A stretch of 64,000 bases of DNA from contig JAQMWT010000140.1 of the NCBI GenBank assembly GCA_029834535.1, positions 1 through 64,000 on the forward strand, given 5' to 3'. Shown piece by piece: positions 1 through 11,599 of this stretch (the first letter of the stretch is position 1; each line of letters starts with the position of its first letter). This stretch comes from Chrysophaeum taylorii. Taxonomy: Eukaryota > Sar > Pelagophyceae > Pelagomonadales > Pelagomonadaceae. A model generated the notes under the pieces. The model had not been told where the DNA came from and made no database searches. It saw only the letters and a program-made list of their open reading frames with translations. The position numbers were made by a program, and so were the translations under genes.

Positions 1-108
1 TACTTCGTTCAGTTACGTATTGCTAGGCTTCGGAAAACAACAAACTTTACCGTGCTGATAATCATCACGGAAAGGTTTCTTCAGGGTTGCGGATGGTTTG
101 ATCAACGA

Positions 109-1138
109 TCAGGTGACCATCACCGGCGTGATCGGCACCCACATGACACGTAGTTCTTCGGGCGGAGAGTCGAGAGACTCACATAGGTGACCGGGAGGCA
201 GACCTTGATAATAAACGGCCCCTCGCCATTCAGTCAGGATTTGTTCTGAAGGGAAGGATGTAGAGCAAAACGTGCGATCCTTCCTTGTATTCAACATCAA
301 CATGTCAGCATTGTAAGCCAATCGCTGTTTCTTCAAAAATCACGAGCCTCGCGGACGATCTTTGTATAATATTTTCAATCGTTCGACGAGTCTCGGCGAC
401 TCATCGAGCGAGTCTTCGGCAATAATCGTGTATCAAAATCCGACGTGTAGTCAGTCGGTAGCATCGGCTGACGGTTCAGGCGCAACATAAAGAGAAATCT
501 GCGTGCCTGGAATAAACTTGCGGTTGTAGCAAAACGCAATATAATGGGCAAGTCAGGCCAATCCGGATGTTCCGGCCTTGAAGGCAAGCACGGAGGAAGG
601 CGATAAATAGGTTGACGCTGCAGCCGGGTTCGACTGGGCATGATAAGGAATCGTAGTTTGGTATCGTGCGTTAAAGGATGGCAAAACTCGCGCATCAACT
701 TGTTCACGAACGCTTTACCGTTGTCGGTACAGATATCTGGGAAGCAAGTAGCCCTTGAGGAGATGTATTAACAAAAAGACTCGAGACGGACTAGCGGTCT
801 TATCGTTCAAAACATCAGAATCAAGAAATGCGAGAACGGATCAAAAATACTAGAAGATACGTCTCAGGACCAGCGCTGGGCAAGGGTCCAAATAAATCCA
901 TGCAAGAACAACTCACCATCGTAGACGAGCTGTTGCAGAGTCCAGCTCGTTTCGGCTCAGGCGTATGACTCTGACAACTGGCATTCAGCAATGAAGACTC
1001 CAACTTCGTTCGACATGTGGGGCCACCAAAATCGTTGGATAGCCGGACGGTACTGTGACGTCCCATATGACCACCGTTAACCGGAGTGTCATGATAGAGT
1101 CGAATAATGCGCTTGCGCAACGTAGCAAGGTGCAACAA
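109..1138 (-). pseudogene. Integrase region of the Ty3/gypsy element (broken)
   Basis: Integrases insert the element cDNA into the host genome. Positions 1138-980 (minus) encode a His/Cys zinc-binding region with the motif GGHMGRHSTV, typical of the H2C2 domain of gypsy integrases. Near 905 follows MDLFGPLP, which matches the start of the catalytic core around the first Asp. Near 740-700 the frame reads CTDNGKAFVNKLM, the second catalytic Asp region (TDNG) of the DDE triad. The third acidic residue was not confidently placed. The C-terminal part (336-109) is unassigned. Stops and frameshifts separate these pieces. Confidence 0.6.
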
Positions 1139-1702
1139 TCATCGGGCAAATCAGCAGAAATGCGGTAAGAACATCTTTAACGACTTCGTTCGTTCGCTCG
1201 GGAACGTCGTGGCGTCTGACCTTGGGCCATTCGGTAGCGAATCCTCGCACGTATCAGATTGCTCACGTGCGATCTCAACGTCATATTATCGGGTATCTTA
1301 TGATATAATCTTTGTAAGCGGCTACGTCCTTGAAGACCTGTGGCTCATCACGCGCACGGTTCTTCCGACGTTGTCTCGTAGCGTGAGACGACCAATTTCA
1401 TCGGATCCTTCCAGGGTCTTCGTTCCGTCTTCCGGCAGTTCGGTCGTAATAAACGACATTATGAAGTGGCAGCCAGAGACGGGAACTCCTCGGTCATCAA
1501 CGGTCGGGAAACTCTGGAACACAAATACGCGTGGTTCAAGGTTCTCCAAACTCGTCAGTCTCGATGACATGATCAATCGGGTTGCGAGGAGACAGTCAGG
1601 GATACTCATTCCCGGTGACTTTCCCGGCTTGTAACAAGTTCAGGGTCAAAATTGGCGAGGCGCATCGCCCAACGAGCAAGCTGCCCAGACGAGTGCGTCG
1701 CC

Positions 1703-2929
1703 TTACGTAAAAATCAAATTTCGGTGATCGGTCTCCAAAACAGTCCGGTGCCCTTCGATGTAGGCTCGAAAGTGCTCTAGAGAGATAACTGCCAGCAGCT
1801 CTAGCCGACGGGGCTCATAATTCCGCATCTCCTTCGGCACAGCTCGGCTCCAGTATTTAATTACTCGTTCTTCTCGAGTCACTCTTCCGGCATCGTCCTT
1901 GACTTCGACAATTTGGAAGAGATATGCTCCAAGTCCATCCTTGGAAGCATCGGATCGGATCTGAAAAGGCAGATCATAATCGGCGTGGTAGACTCCACGG
2001 GAATCAACCAAAGCTTCAATAATCGTATCCCAAGCTCTCTGACACTCGGGCGTCCACTCGAACTTTACGCCTTCGAGGCATAATCGTCTCAGCGGTTCCA
2101 CGATCTTCGAGTAGCCCTTCACATATCGCCGGCAGTAATTACTCATGCCGATGAAAGAGCGTCTGGGTCTTCGGGAAGTATTCGGTAAAGTACCTGGAAT
2201 CGGCATCTTCTGCAGTGCTTTGGCGTCTTTGATTCGGCTTCAAGCCTGGGGTAGAAATGTGTCCCAGAAATTCTATATCATCTTTGAGATGGAACTTCGC
2301 GGTTCGACCGCTGTACCCTCTCTGTGCCAAATGACCTCACTTCGATCAAAACTTGTAAATGTCGATGACGATCGTCGGATCCCATCATAATATCGTCAAC
2401 AAACGCAACCAAGTCTTGATACATAATTTCGAAGGTCGCTCGCCATTTGCTTGCAGAAAGCTGTGGAGCGCCAAGTGGGCTAACCATCGTGACAGCGTCC
2501 TGCGCTGCCGGATCCAGACGAAGGTTGTGGTATCCCCACCTAATATCAATGCATGTCCGCCATCGTCCATCGCGAGGCTAAAGCATCATCTTGTCGAATG
2601 TTTGGCCAACTGTCATTGACCAATTGACCGTTGAGCTGACGTAAGTCAACTGCAGCACGGAACGCGTTTGACGTTCCAATCTCAGCTCCTTTCTTCTGCA
2701 TCAACACAGGAAAGCCCCAAGGTGAGTTGGCCGGGCGAATGACTCCATCCCGACACCACTCGCTGATCTGCTGGAGACAATCGAGTTTCGCAGGCGTCAA
2801 TCGGTAGGGCGTCATCTTTATCGGTCGCGGATTCGCGTCTTTGAATCGTAGAGACACAGGAGGCGAGTCCACAGGTCTCATAATCGGGTCGAAAAAGGCC
2901 CAAGAATATTGCACACAGTGACGGAGCAT
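1703..2929 (-). pseudogene. Reverse transcriptase and RNase H of the Ty3/gypsy element (broken)
   Basis: The segment 2929-2546 carries the RT fingers: TPYRLTPAKLDCLQQISEW, then GVIRPANSPWGFPVLMQKK, then a VDLRQLN motif. Positions 2487-2278 contain the catalytic box as AFVDDIMMGS, an FVDD variant of YVDD. Positions 2206-1703 hold the thumb and RNase H, with SFIGMSNYCRRYVKGYSKI, FQIRSDASKDGLGAYLFQ and LELLAVISLEHFRAYIEG. This is the standard Ty3/gypsy RT-RH string. The three pieces are in different frames, so the gene is dead in this copy. Confidence 0.82.
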
Positions 2930-3004
2930 CAGTTTCGCCTCGTCACTGCGTTGTCAGGAATTCCCAGCTCCTGCACAACCGTCAACTTCTTCCTTCGTAG
3001 GAAT

Positions 3005-3397
3005 TTAACTTTCATCGGCGTTGTCCTTGACATGCTCAGGAGTCTGCGGCAGTGGTGCACCCTCATCGCGCGGCGCATCTTTCCATGGCACATCGAACTT
3101 TTTCTCGTATTTTAGTTTCACTTCCGGGTGGCTTTTGTTGATCCTCTCGCCTTTGACACGAACACTCGGCTCGCTCTTAATCTTCGGTTCCCGATCTCGC
3201 TCAGGATCTGGCGGAACGTCCAAATTTGGTTGTCGGGGTGGCCCAGCAGAAGAAGCGTGAGACGTCCCCGGCTCATCTGTTGCAGGCGGAATCAACGGTA
3301 CCTCTGGAGGTTTCCATTTGATGTGATCTTGAAGATCATCAGTCGACACCATCATGACACGTGTGCGCGTGTTTAACAGCGTGAGGGGTGGTATCAA
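3005..3397 (-). pseudogene. Proline and charge rich linker of the gypsy polyprotein
   Basis: A 130-residue open stretch between the methyltransferase-like segment and the RT. It is rich in Pro, Glu, Lys and Asp, with no motif that I recognise. Low complexity and its position suggest an interdomain spacer of the polyprotein. It could equally be chance open sequence. Confidence 0.25.
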
Positions 3398-3712
3398 TTT
3401 AAATAATAATCAAACGGTCGGTCTGCAGGACTCAACGCTGACGGCAAAGCGCCGCTCAGGTGAAATTCCTTGGTCACAGAGTGTGCAGATCGAGCATTAA
3501 TAAGGCCATCGTGTCAGGTGGCACGACGGACGCCAAGTGTTTCAACAGGTCGTCCTGGAGAAGCCGGCCCAATCAAAATCAGGGGCATCGTCAGCAACTC
3601 GAAGTCATTTCCAGATTCAGGATCTGAATCGGAACGGTGCGGTCCTACGCGAAGCGGGACACGCGTAACAGGTAAGGCTGCGTCTGTCGCGGCTCGTGAT
3701 GATCCTAAATTT

Positions 3713-4320
3713 TCATCTGAAGTAAATGTGTTCGTCGGCGTAGCCAAGTGGCAGGGCTGCATATTCTTGCAAGTCTTGGAACTGCGCGCAAATGGAGCGG
3801 ATGGCTGAAACCAACAATCGCACGCGACAGCTCATCAAACTGGGAGTTATGTCGTAAAAATTGACGACGTAACGTAAGGGTGCAAACGTGCAACGTAAGA
3901 AATAATCGAAGCCTCCTGCTCTATCAACCACATGAAGAAACCAGCCATCTTGCATAATTTGTCGTCCAGTGGGTAGCGACTCCCTTCCCAACATCTCTGA
4001 GTCAAGTTGCACAGAGCGGAGTGTACGCAGGGTGACGCGACACATCGACGACGACCATTCCGCGTAGGGTAAATAAGATTCGATCAACCGTAAGGTTGTA
4101 ACATAGCGACCACACAATGTGTGCTGCACCACAGGAATGTTCGGAAAGTTCTTGTGGTGGATCTGGTTGGCGGTGTCCGACGCATCGAGTGCTAACACGA
4201 CTCGAAACGACGTCCACGTTTCGTTGGCTCGTTGGAGACCAAAAGTACTGCGCCGGCTCCACTGAACAGCATCACCACCTTGCAATAAGTGATTGGAAGC
4301 CATTGAACCTTTTCATATCG
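3713..4320 (-). pseudogene. Cytosine-5 DNA methyltransferase-like segment inside the Ty3/gypsy element
   Basis: C5 DNA methyltransferases transfer a methyl group from S-adenosylmethionine to cytosine. Reading the minus strand across frames gives, in the canonical order: MLFSGAGAVLLV near 4270 (motif I, SAM binding); in the next frame FGLQRANETW, then VVLALDASDTANQIHHKNFP (motif II acidic residue and the usual partner helix); ASPCVHSALCN near 4050 in a third frame (motif IV, catalytic Pro-Cys); then FYDITP followed by SCRVRLLVSA near 3830 (motif VIII-like R-x-R). Motif VI (ENV) is not intact; HVVDRAGG sits there. Motifs IX and X and a target-recognition region were not identified. The segment lies between protease and RT and is frameshifted, so it is inactive here. 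The assignment rests on motif order and spacing only. Confidence 0.55.
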
Positions 4321-5065
4321 GCGGCGGATCTCCGCTTCGGTGATCTCGCGGCATTTCTTTTCATCTTTTCTGACCTTCGAGCGAAATCGTCGCTGCCTTC
4401 AAGTCGTTTGAGGGTGGACTTGTCCGTCATAGCGGTCATAGCGTCCTTCTGCACCGTGCTCAGCAGCATCGGCGGGGAGATTCGTCGCATCGCGTCAAAT
4501 GACTAGCGACAGAAACGGTGAAAAAGGTTCCCCTTGTCGTATCCTTCATTCTTTCGTAAGTTCGTTGATCGTAGAGACGTTCAACTCATCTTCGTACCTA
4601 ACGATATCACCAATCGCAAGGGCGCCTTGAGTGACGATCGTCGGCACTTCTTCCGTGGCAGTAACTGCCACCCGAGCAGCGGACCGGTCGCGCTCTTCGC
4701 AAGAAGAACATTCGACAATCCAACTGCTCGTTCTCAGCAAACGTAGCGACGAAAACCGTCCTTTTTCCATAGGCCGACAAAATAACCGGTAGATTGTACG
4801 TTCGACCGGGCTCGATTTGAAGCGTGCGCGCGCATAAGCGATTACTTCTCGCGCGTCTTCTCCCGGAGCTGGGGGAGAATTTGGTCGTAGCAGTCCCGCG
4901 TAGCCATGGCTACCTTACGTTCCGGCGGCGGGCTTCGGAGATCTTTAATCGTGCTCAAACGAGCATAAACTCGAGTCTTGACCAGGTCGAGACTCTGCCG
5001 AAAATCGTGTTGATGATTGTAAATCGGTACGGTTATCGGATTTCGATCGTAAATAGACCGAAAGG

Positions 5066-5480
5066 TCACGATTGGTGCATCGACTCGTTCATCCTTAACT
5101 TTAATCTTCTTGCGCCCGTAGACGACTTGGGTTCGACAAAAACAGATCCGATCATGGGGAAAATCCACGATGGCTCTAAAACTCGTATATCGCGCCCTCC
5201 CAACAGGAACAGATAATTCGTATCGGCTACAATAGCAACAATGGGAGCGGCAAAGTCGTCGGCGAAAGCGACCCGAAGGGCGATCCAACGATGGATCGTC
5301 GTCGTATTCAACCTGATCCGTAATTGCGTTTAATCGGAAGTTCGCCTTCATCGAAAATCAACTGATCTTTGGTCAACTTTTTGACCATTTCTCGGCAAAT
5401 ATAAACATCTGCCATTCCATCGACACCAATGGTCGTCGAGAATTTCGGTCCGTCACGATTCCTGTAGATGTGACGGACAT
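5066..5480 (-). pseudogene. Probable aspartic protease region of the gypsy element
   Basis: Between gag and the methyltransferase-like segment the minus frames show a stretch near 5450-5360 resembling a degenerate D-T/S-G active site followed by a VKKL helix. This is followed near 5230-5150 by LLGGRDIR and AIVDFPHDRI, in the manner of the I-x-G-R-D-x-L and I-D-F segments downstream of retroviral-type protease sites. The D-T-G itself is not intact. The call leans on position and is weak. Confidence 0.3.
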
Positions 5481-6649
5481 AAACGTTAAAGAAAGTACCG
5501 TATCTAAAAATTCATTCGTCGCCTGCTGATCCTCATCAGCATCGGCGATCGGTTCCGTGTCAGCTGCGGCTTTGAGTCTGCAGCTGCGCGGTTGTTCTGG
5601 TGGCTTCTTCAGCAAGAAATTCCGAGCTTTCGTCCACCAATCCTGCAGGTTCCACGTCTGCTCGTCTTCGTCACACGAGAACGCTGCTAATCTTCTTCAT
5701 AAATCTATCCTCTTCCGGCGGCGTATCCGTGTCTCGATCCGTAGTAATCGAAACCGTTTCGGGGGTCCGCAGGAAAAGATGGCGTCGTCCCCGACGTCAA
5801 CTCTGTCGTAAAATCGTCGTCTGTACTCGCGCTTGTCATCGTCTCATCAGTCGAATGCGCGCACGAGCTATCACTGCAGAAATTCATGTCTGGCTCACAG
5901 CCAGTTCGGTCGCCACGGTCGTCTCTGGAGGGTCCAAAGATAAGCCGATGGCATCGAGGGCTCCTCATCAAAAATAAACGGTGGGTCGTCCATGGACGAC
6001 TCGTCAATAACGTTAACGTAGACGGTTTCACAAAGGTGTAGCTTCTTCATCTTCCGAATCTGAATCGCCTTCCCAGTATCGTGGAGCTTCAAGTTCCTCG
6101 CTCGAATCTTCGAGCTCATCGCTCGACATCTGCTCATAAATGGTGCCAAAGACCGACGAGTGGTCAGCGTCGTTGGGTGGCTCGTCGGTGGGCGAGCAAG
6201 ATCTTCGAATGCGGCCGCGGCAAGGGCGTCGGCTGCGTCGTCGGTGCGAGTGTCCATGTTCGGGTACACCGTCACTCCTAATGGTAACTGTTGACCGCAA
6301 GGGGTCGTAAATGCGAACGTTGCAGACGATGTGAGTCTTCTCGGTAACGACCATCGTCCGAATCTCGATCGCGAGATCTTCGTCGCCGGCGGCGGCGTGA
6401 ATGTCGGCTGGAGCTCCTGCTATCTTTCCGTCGGCGCTGGCACGAGCACTACGGCTCTTGTCGTGGCGTCGGGGCTCCAGCTATCTCGACGGCCGTTCGT
6501 GTCGAAGACGATCGGCCGCGTCTATCTGTTAAGTGCTGCACGGTACTCATAACAAGTGGTTGCTGCGTGCTCATATCATTGAGTCTACTCTGAATATCGT
6601 GAGCAGCGCTCGAACCAGGTGGCATTAGAACTGCCGTCGTCACGCGAAT

Positions 6650-8053
6650 GATTATCTTTCCTTTGTCGGCTCTCCCATCGTCCTCGCGATATGGGCTTTC
6701 TGCCGTCTTTGATGTATTTGCACATCGCTACATAATAGTCGTCGGGCTCGCGGTTGCAAATGACGCGGTTCCCGTGTTCGTCTTTGTCGTGGGTCGCTAA
6801 GAAAAACCCACAGTCCTGGCACGTCCTCTCGAACCACTTTTTCGGATTCTCTTCGAGGCGTAAGGCTTCATATTTCGTCGTCTTCTCTTTCGTTCCCGAG
6901 ACGAGAGCTCGTCCTCCGCGTCCAGGAGGCGGCTTCTGCGGCTTCCCGCTCGAGTTCGCGTGGGCGGCGGTACCTCCGAAGTTCGGAATTCTCCCTCGAG
7001 ACCGTTCGCTCGCCTCGGGCGATTCGGCATACGCAATTCATATTTCACGTGTCAACGCGCTTGCTTGATCTTGGAGGGCGTCTGCTCGAGCATTGGCCAT
7101 ACGCAGTTGCTCTCGCATTATTTTTATTTCATTCCGGTGTAGCCGTTCTTTTCGTTCGTTCTCTTCCCCTATTTGTTTTAAAAGTCGTTCTGGCTCGCGT
7201 TCGTTCTCTTCGCGTAGCCCGCAAGTGAGCTTCGTAGAACTCATTCATTTTCATCCGGGGTCTGCACGCGTTGACGGAGCTGTCGATCGTCCTCCCGCCG
7301 GTCTCTCCGTGGGCTTGTCGTAGTTGTAGTTTAGCTCTTCTTCCTCGTCAACTTCTGTATCGTGCTCTTCTTCATCATCATCATTATCATCATCCGCTCG
7401 TTCGTCTCATCCTGACTGGCGGTTCTTCATATCGTAGCTGCTCGACGGCAGCATCATCGTCGTCCATATCGGCTCTGGCTCGTTCTAGTCGGCCGAGATC
7501 AGAGCGGGTCCAAAATGGTTGGTCGTCGTCGTTCTCGTGCTCCTTCGGCTCCGGAACCTGTCTCCACGACACGCGTAATATCGTCGTTGCGTGCGTCTTC
7601 CACCGACAAATCTATCCGTAGTGGGCGGCAGAACTCGTTTCTGCCCGGCAAACAATGCCTTATATCCGTGAGTTGCGATCTCACTCCGCTCGCCTGCGGC
7701 AGCGGTACCCGGGTTGCGCGTCGGTTAGCACCAAATCGCGCGTCGTCACTTCCGACGACAAACGTATCCGGCCGGGAACTTTCCCACGGCAATGGTCCTT
7801 CTGGAATTCCTTGTCGGCGCGCTTGATCAGGGCGCGCACGGCTTGTCCGGACCGTGTAGAGAATGCAAGATGCACTAGTTCGCTGCGACCGATATAGTCG
7901 CTCGAATCTCATATCCTCCACCACCTGTGGCGTAAGGAGAATTTTAGGGGCTACCTGGCGTGCCTTCGAATACTGGCTCGCCGATCGCGTCCGTGCCCTT
8001 GGTGGGATCACTGGACGAGGATGGCCGTTCTCCCGCCACGCGACCACAAACAA
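6650..8053 (-). pseudogene. Gag-like region with coiled coil and zinc-binding segment
   Basis: From 8053 to 7499 there is an arginine-rich 184-residue open stretch. At 7244-7038 there is a strongly charged Glu/Arg heptad-like region predicted to form a coiled coil. Near 6830-6700 another frame encodes C-Q-D-C followed by two His and two further Cys in about 32 residues, a plausible zinc-binding nucleocapsid module. Basic N-terminus, coiled coil and late zinc module fit a Gag precursor of the Ty3/gypsy element, but Gag diverges fast and no single motif is decisive. Frames are interrupted. Confidence 0.35.
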
Positions 8054-8153
8054 CTCCTGCGCCTGGTCCTCTCAACTTGAGGATCGGCTGTTGCTTTATG
8101 ATCAAGGATAATCGAAATCAGAAATCAGGGTGACACATGTCACGGAAAAGGAA

Positions 8154-8183
8154 GATGATGTCAGAGAAAACTCTGACATCATC
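8154..8183. repeat. Perfect 13-bp hairpin
   Basis: GATGATGTCAGAG is followed by an AAAA loop and its exact reverse complement (8171-8183). It lies just outside the gag-like region, where the 5' LTR or leader of the gypsy element would be. The role is unknown; it could be an RNA hairpin of the element. Confidence 0.7.
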
Positions 8184-8250
8184 GGAACGGAGTAGGGTGC
8201 CCCTGATAAGGGGGGCCCTAGAAGAGGGGTAAGCCTTAGGAGGCGGGAGT

Positions 8251-8617
8251 TGCCGCCACACTTACCCTGGTTGTTGCCCTGGTACTGACCTTGCAATTAT
8301 GGGGGGGGTATCACCTTGGCACTGTAGTGTTTTTTCTCAGATACCCGCCCCTCCTGGCCGGACCAGGGGCCTCAACAACCCTTCCTCCCAACCCGAACCG
8401 CGGGCGAAACCACCACACGCCCGATCTCAGCGTAATACCTCACGCCATCACGAAATCGGACAATCAAATGAGGGTAATAGCAAGAAGACAGCAAGAAAAC
8501 AATACAAATGCCCGGCACATTGGGTCCAGTGGAAGCGCAGGTGAAGGTGTCAAGATGACACCCCCCCATAAATGCAAGGTCAATACCAGAGCAACAATCA
8601 GGGTAAGTCAGGTGGCA
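8251..8617. repeat. Inverted repeat of about 48-57 bp arms, possible MITE
   Basis: The arm at about 8251-8308 reappears inverted at 8561-8617. The shared core is TGCAAGGTCA, TACCAG, GCAACAA and CAGGGTAAGT with about four mismatches over 44 bases. The 250-bp interior has no recognisable gene. Size and arms fit a MITE or foldback element, but no target site duplication was recognised. A second short inverted pair (AGCGCAGGTGA near 8534 against 8660) lies at the same right edge. Confidence 0.5.
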
Positions 8618-8704
8618 GGCAGGCAAGTGGGGGGAATGGGCGTTACTGCCACAACACCCTCACCTGCGCTGGCGCGAGATTCGGAGAGCGTGTCGGGGGA
8701 CCAG

Positions 8705-8875
8705 ACCACCCCACACCACCCCACCCCACCCCACCCCACCCCACTCCACCCCACCCCGCCCCACCCCCCCCCACCCCACCCCACTCCACCCCACCCCACC
8801 CACCCCCCCCCACCCCACCCCGCCCCACCCCACCCCACCCCACCCCACCCCACCCCACCCCACCCCACCCCACCC
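8705..8875. repeat. (CCCCA)n satellite, about 170 bp
   Basis: Almost pure CCCCA pentamers with a few ACTCC and CGCCC variants; the minus strand is therefore (TGGGG)n with four-G runs, able in principle to form G-quadruplexes. The open frames across it in every phase are artefacts of the repeat. Confidence 0.9.
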
Positions 8876-9281
8876 CTATAGACGTTAAGGGGTGCGTGCG
8901 GGTCGATCGAGGGGAATCAATCATTGAAGTCGGATCTGATTATTGAAGGGAATTGTTGAAGTAGTCGGGGCAATAAGAAGGGCGAATCATTGCAGTCGTC
9001 TCGTGACTACAACTGCAGGGATCATTCAGAGCAGTTGAAGTGGGTTATGGAGTTCCGCGCGCGAGATGGGGCGAATTGTGTGAGCTCCCCGTAAATTCTT
9101 TTTATTCCCTGAAGTATGTAGGAGGAGGTGAAACATTTCCGGCCAATTGAAACTGTTTCCGGCCAAAGGCATTTCTTTGAAGTTGAAAAATTAGGAGGTG
9201 ACGTCCGATTGTTCACTGAATTCTGCAGCAGATTTCGTTCTTCTCATCATCATCATCACGAGGCTTTTACTTATTAATAAG
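8876..9281. other. Intergenic, nothing recognised
   Basis: About 400 bp between the satellite and the first host gene. It contains a CAT trinucleotide run near 9244-9258. I see no gene or RNA here. Confidence 0.5.
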
Positions 9282-10748
9282 ATGTTGGAGCGAAGTGTGC
9301 CGCGCCGGGTCTCGTTCGACGACGAGGTGGCGACGGAGCCAAGGCGGCGGCGCGGCGGCTGGTTGGCGTGCGTGTGCGTGGCTGCGGCGATGGTGGGACA
9401 GAGATTCGCGTGGGTCCGGCGCGTCGCTCAAGTTGAGCGTAGGGCTGAACTCGTGCTTGCGCGCGTCGAGGAGTGCGCTCCTCGCGTGCTGGAGGAGCTT
9501 GCCGACTTGGAGAAGACATCCCCGACGACTGGATTGTTGTTCAAACATCAGCACGCCTCTTTCGGGGTGTTGGTGTTATTGGTGGTCGCCGCGGCTCGGG
9601 TGCTGCGCGAAAGCAAGGAAGACGTTCTCGGGTGGTACTGGCTCGAACGACAACGAAAGCGGTGGTGGTGGTCCAAGGTCGAGCAGAAGAAGTTCGAGGC
9701 CGAGGTGCTGAACCATCGTTTCGGAAACAAACTCCGCGTCAATCGACTCCTCCTCGAGGAAGAGAGATTCGCGGAATTAAAGAAGAACTTCGACGCGTGG
9801 ACGTACGAAGTCGACGTGCGGAGACAGCACTACGCCAATCTTCCGCGAAACGCGATTACTGTCAAAGACCTTGTCGCCGGCGAGTTTTCTTTCTCGCATT
9901 CTGTTCGCGCGGAGAAGCTCCTCGGACCCGTGCTTTTCTTCTCCGAGGAGCGCGAGCAAATCGCGTACCCTATCCTCCAGGTTTGTTTTCTCCAGGAAAT
10001 CGCCTCGATCGTGTGCACGCACGGCGGCTCGCGCGCGCGGGTTTCGGCATCGCGAGATGGCATCGTCGTCGCCTTCTCGAGCACGACGAGATGGTGGTGG
10101 AACCAACTCTCTACCACCCTACGAGACGCGGGCGGCGAGCACGACGTCCCGGTGACGATGACGGAGTCCGGCGGCGAGGAGACCTCGATCACGCTCCACG
10201 TCAGCCTCGTCGAGCAGCAAGGTGGTGGTCTCGCGGCGGGGCGTCGCCGGGATACGTGCGATAGCGAGGCAACCCAAGTCGAGGAAGAAGACGAGCGACG
10301 AGACCGAAAGTCGGACGAGTTCGAGTGGATGCTGCTCGAAGACTCCAAGTTGATCTGCGAGATGACCGTGCGGCGCTATAACAAGGAGGGTATCTCCCTC
10401 GGCGGTCTCCAGAAGCCGTCGGACGCGGCAAACCTCGTCGCGATCGTCATGGAGCGTTGGCACGCCTACCTCAAGCCGATCGTGTTGCTGATGGACGAGA
10501 ACGTGCTCTCCCTCGACGACGACTACCGCATCATCCAGGAGACCTCCACGAATCTCCGCCGGGGGTTGTTCGAGCATCCGGGAACTCGCGCTCTCGTCGA
10601 ATCACGCTCGTTATTTCTCGTGAGCGCGTCTGCCTCGGAAATAGACGATACCTCCCTCCTCTGCAAGCTCGGAAAGACCCAATCCACCAAAACCCAAATC
10701 ACAAAGGTTCTCGAGGCTGTCGATAGGGTGCGGAACGCAAAAACTTAA
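9282..10748 (+). CDS. Hybrid histidine kinase-like protein (degenerate kinase, receiver domain)
   Basis: 488 residues from the first ATG; the frame is open upstream but offers only GTG. The N-terminus is basic, with hydrophobic stretches near residues 28-45 and 95-110 that may be membrane segments. At about residues 138-152 the run FEAEVLNHRFGNKL resembles the dimerisation/H-box of histidine kinases (His, then N-x-L). The following 200 residues occupy the place of an ATPase domain, but I cannot see the N, G1 or G2 boxes. The last 140 residues look like a receiver: acidic pair (MLLEDSKL), a candidate phospho-acceptor in VLLMDENVLS, and a Lys-rich end where the conserved Lys region should be. 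Known family role is His-to-Asp phosphorelay; here the kinase half may be inactive. It is followed by an intergenic region and is not in an evident gene pair. Confidence 0.5.
   Translation: MLERSVPRRVSFDDEVATEPRRRRGGWLACVCVAAAMVGQRFAWVRRVAQVERRAELVLARVEECAPRVLEELADLEKTSPTTGLLFKHQHASFGVLVLLVVAAARVLRESKEDVLGWYWLERQRKRWWWSKVEQKKFEAEVLNHRFGNKLRVNRLLLEEERFAELKKNFDAWTYEVDVRRQHYANLPRNAITVKDLVAGEFSFSHSVRAEKLLGPVLFFSEEREQIAYPILQVCFLQEIASIVCTHGGSRARVSASRDGIVVAFSSTTRWWWNQLSTTLRDAGGEHDVPVTMTESGGEETSITLHVSLVEQQGGGLAAGRRRDTCDSEATQVEEEDERRDRKSDEFEWMLLEDSKLICEMTVRRYNKEGISLGGLQKPSDAANLVAIVMERWHAYLKPIVLLMDENVLSLDDDYRIIQETSTNLRRGLFEHPGTRALVESRSLFLVSASASEIDDTSLLCKLGKTQSTKTQITKVLEAVDRVRNAKT

Positions 10749-11599
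<851 letters not shown>

Larger units (their letters stand above)
1..8097 (-). mobile_element. Decayed Ty3/gypsy-type LTR retrotransposon
   Basis: On the minus strand, from high to low coordinates, there is gag-like sequence (about 8050-6650), an aspartic-protease-like stretch (about 5480-5070), a cytosine methyltransferase-like segment (4320-3713), a proline and charge rich linker (3397-3005), reverse transcriptase and RNase H (2929-1703), and integrase (1138-109). The order RT, RNase H, integrase is the Ty3/gypsy order and not the copia order. The coding potential is split over all three frames, so this copy is inactive. Its 3' end lies left of the window, so LTRs cannot be paired and the right boundary (about 8100) is approximate. 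Confidence 0.75.

Noticed and set aside
3005-8053. Plus-strand open frames across the gypsy element
   Set aside because: No motifs; the minus strand carries RT, integrase and other element parts.
8608-8868. Long Gly-Trp-Val and Pro-His-Pro open frames on both strands
   Set aside because: They are translations of the (CCCCA)n satellite in every phase and have no start context or domain.
9198-9281. Upstream start of the kinase-like gene giving a hydrophobic N-terminus
   Set aside because: The first codon is GTG; the first ATG is at 9282.
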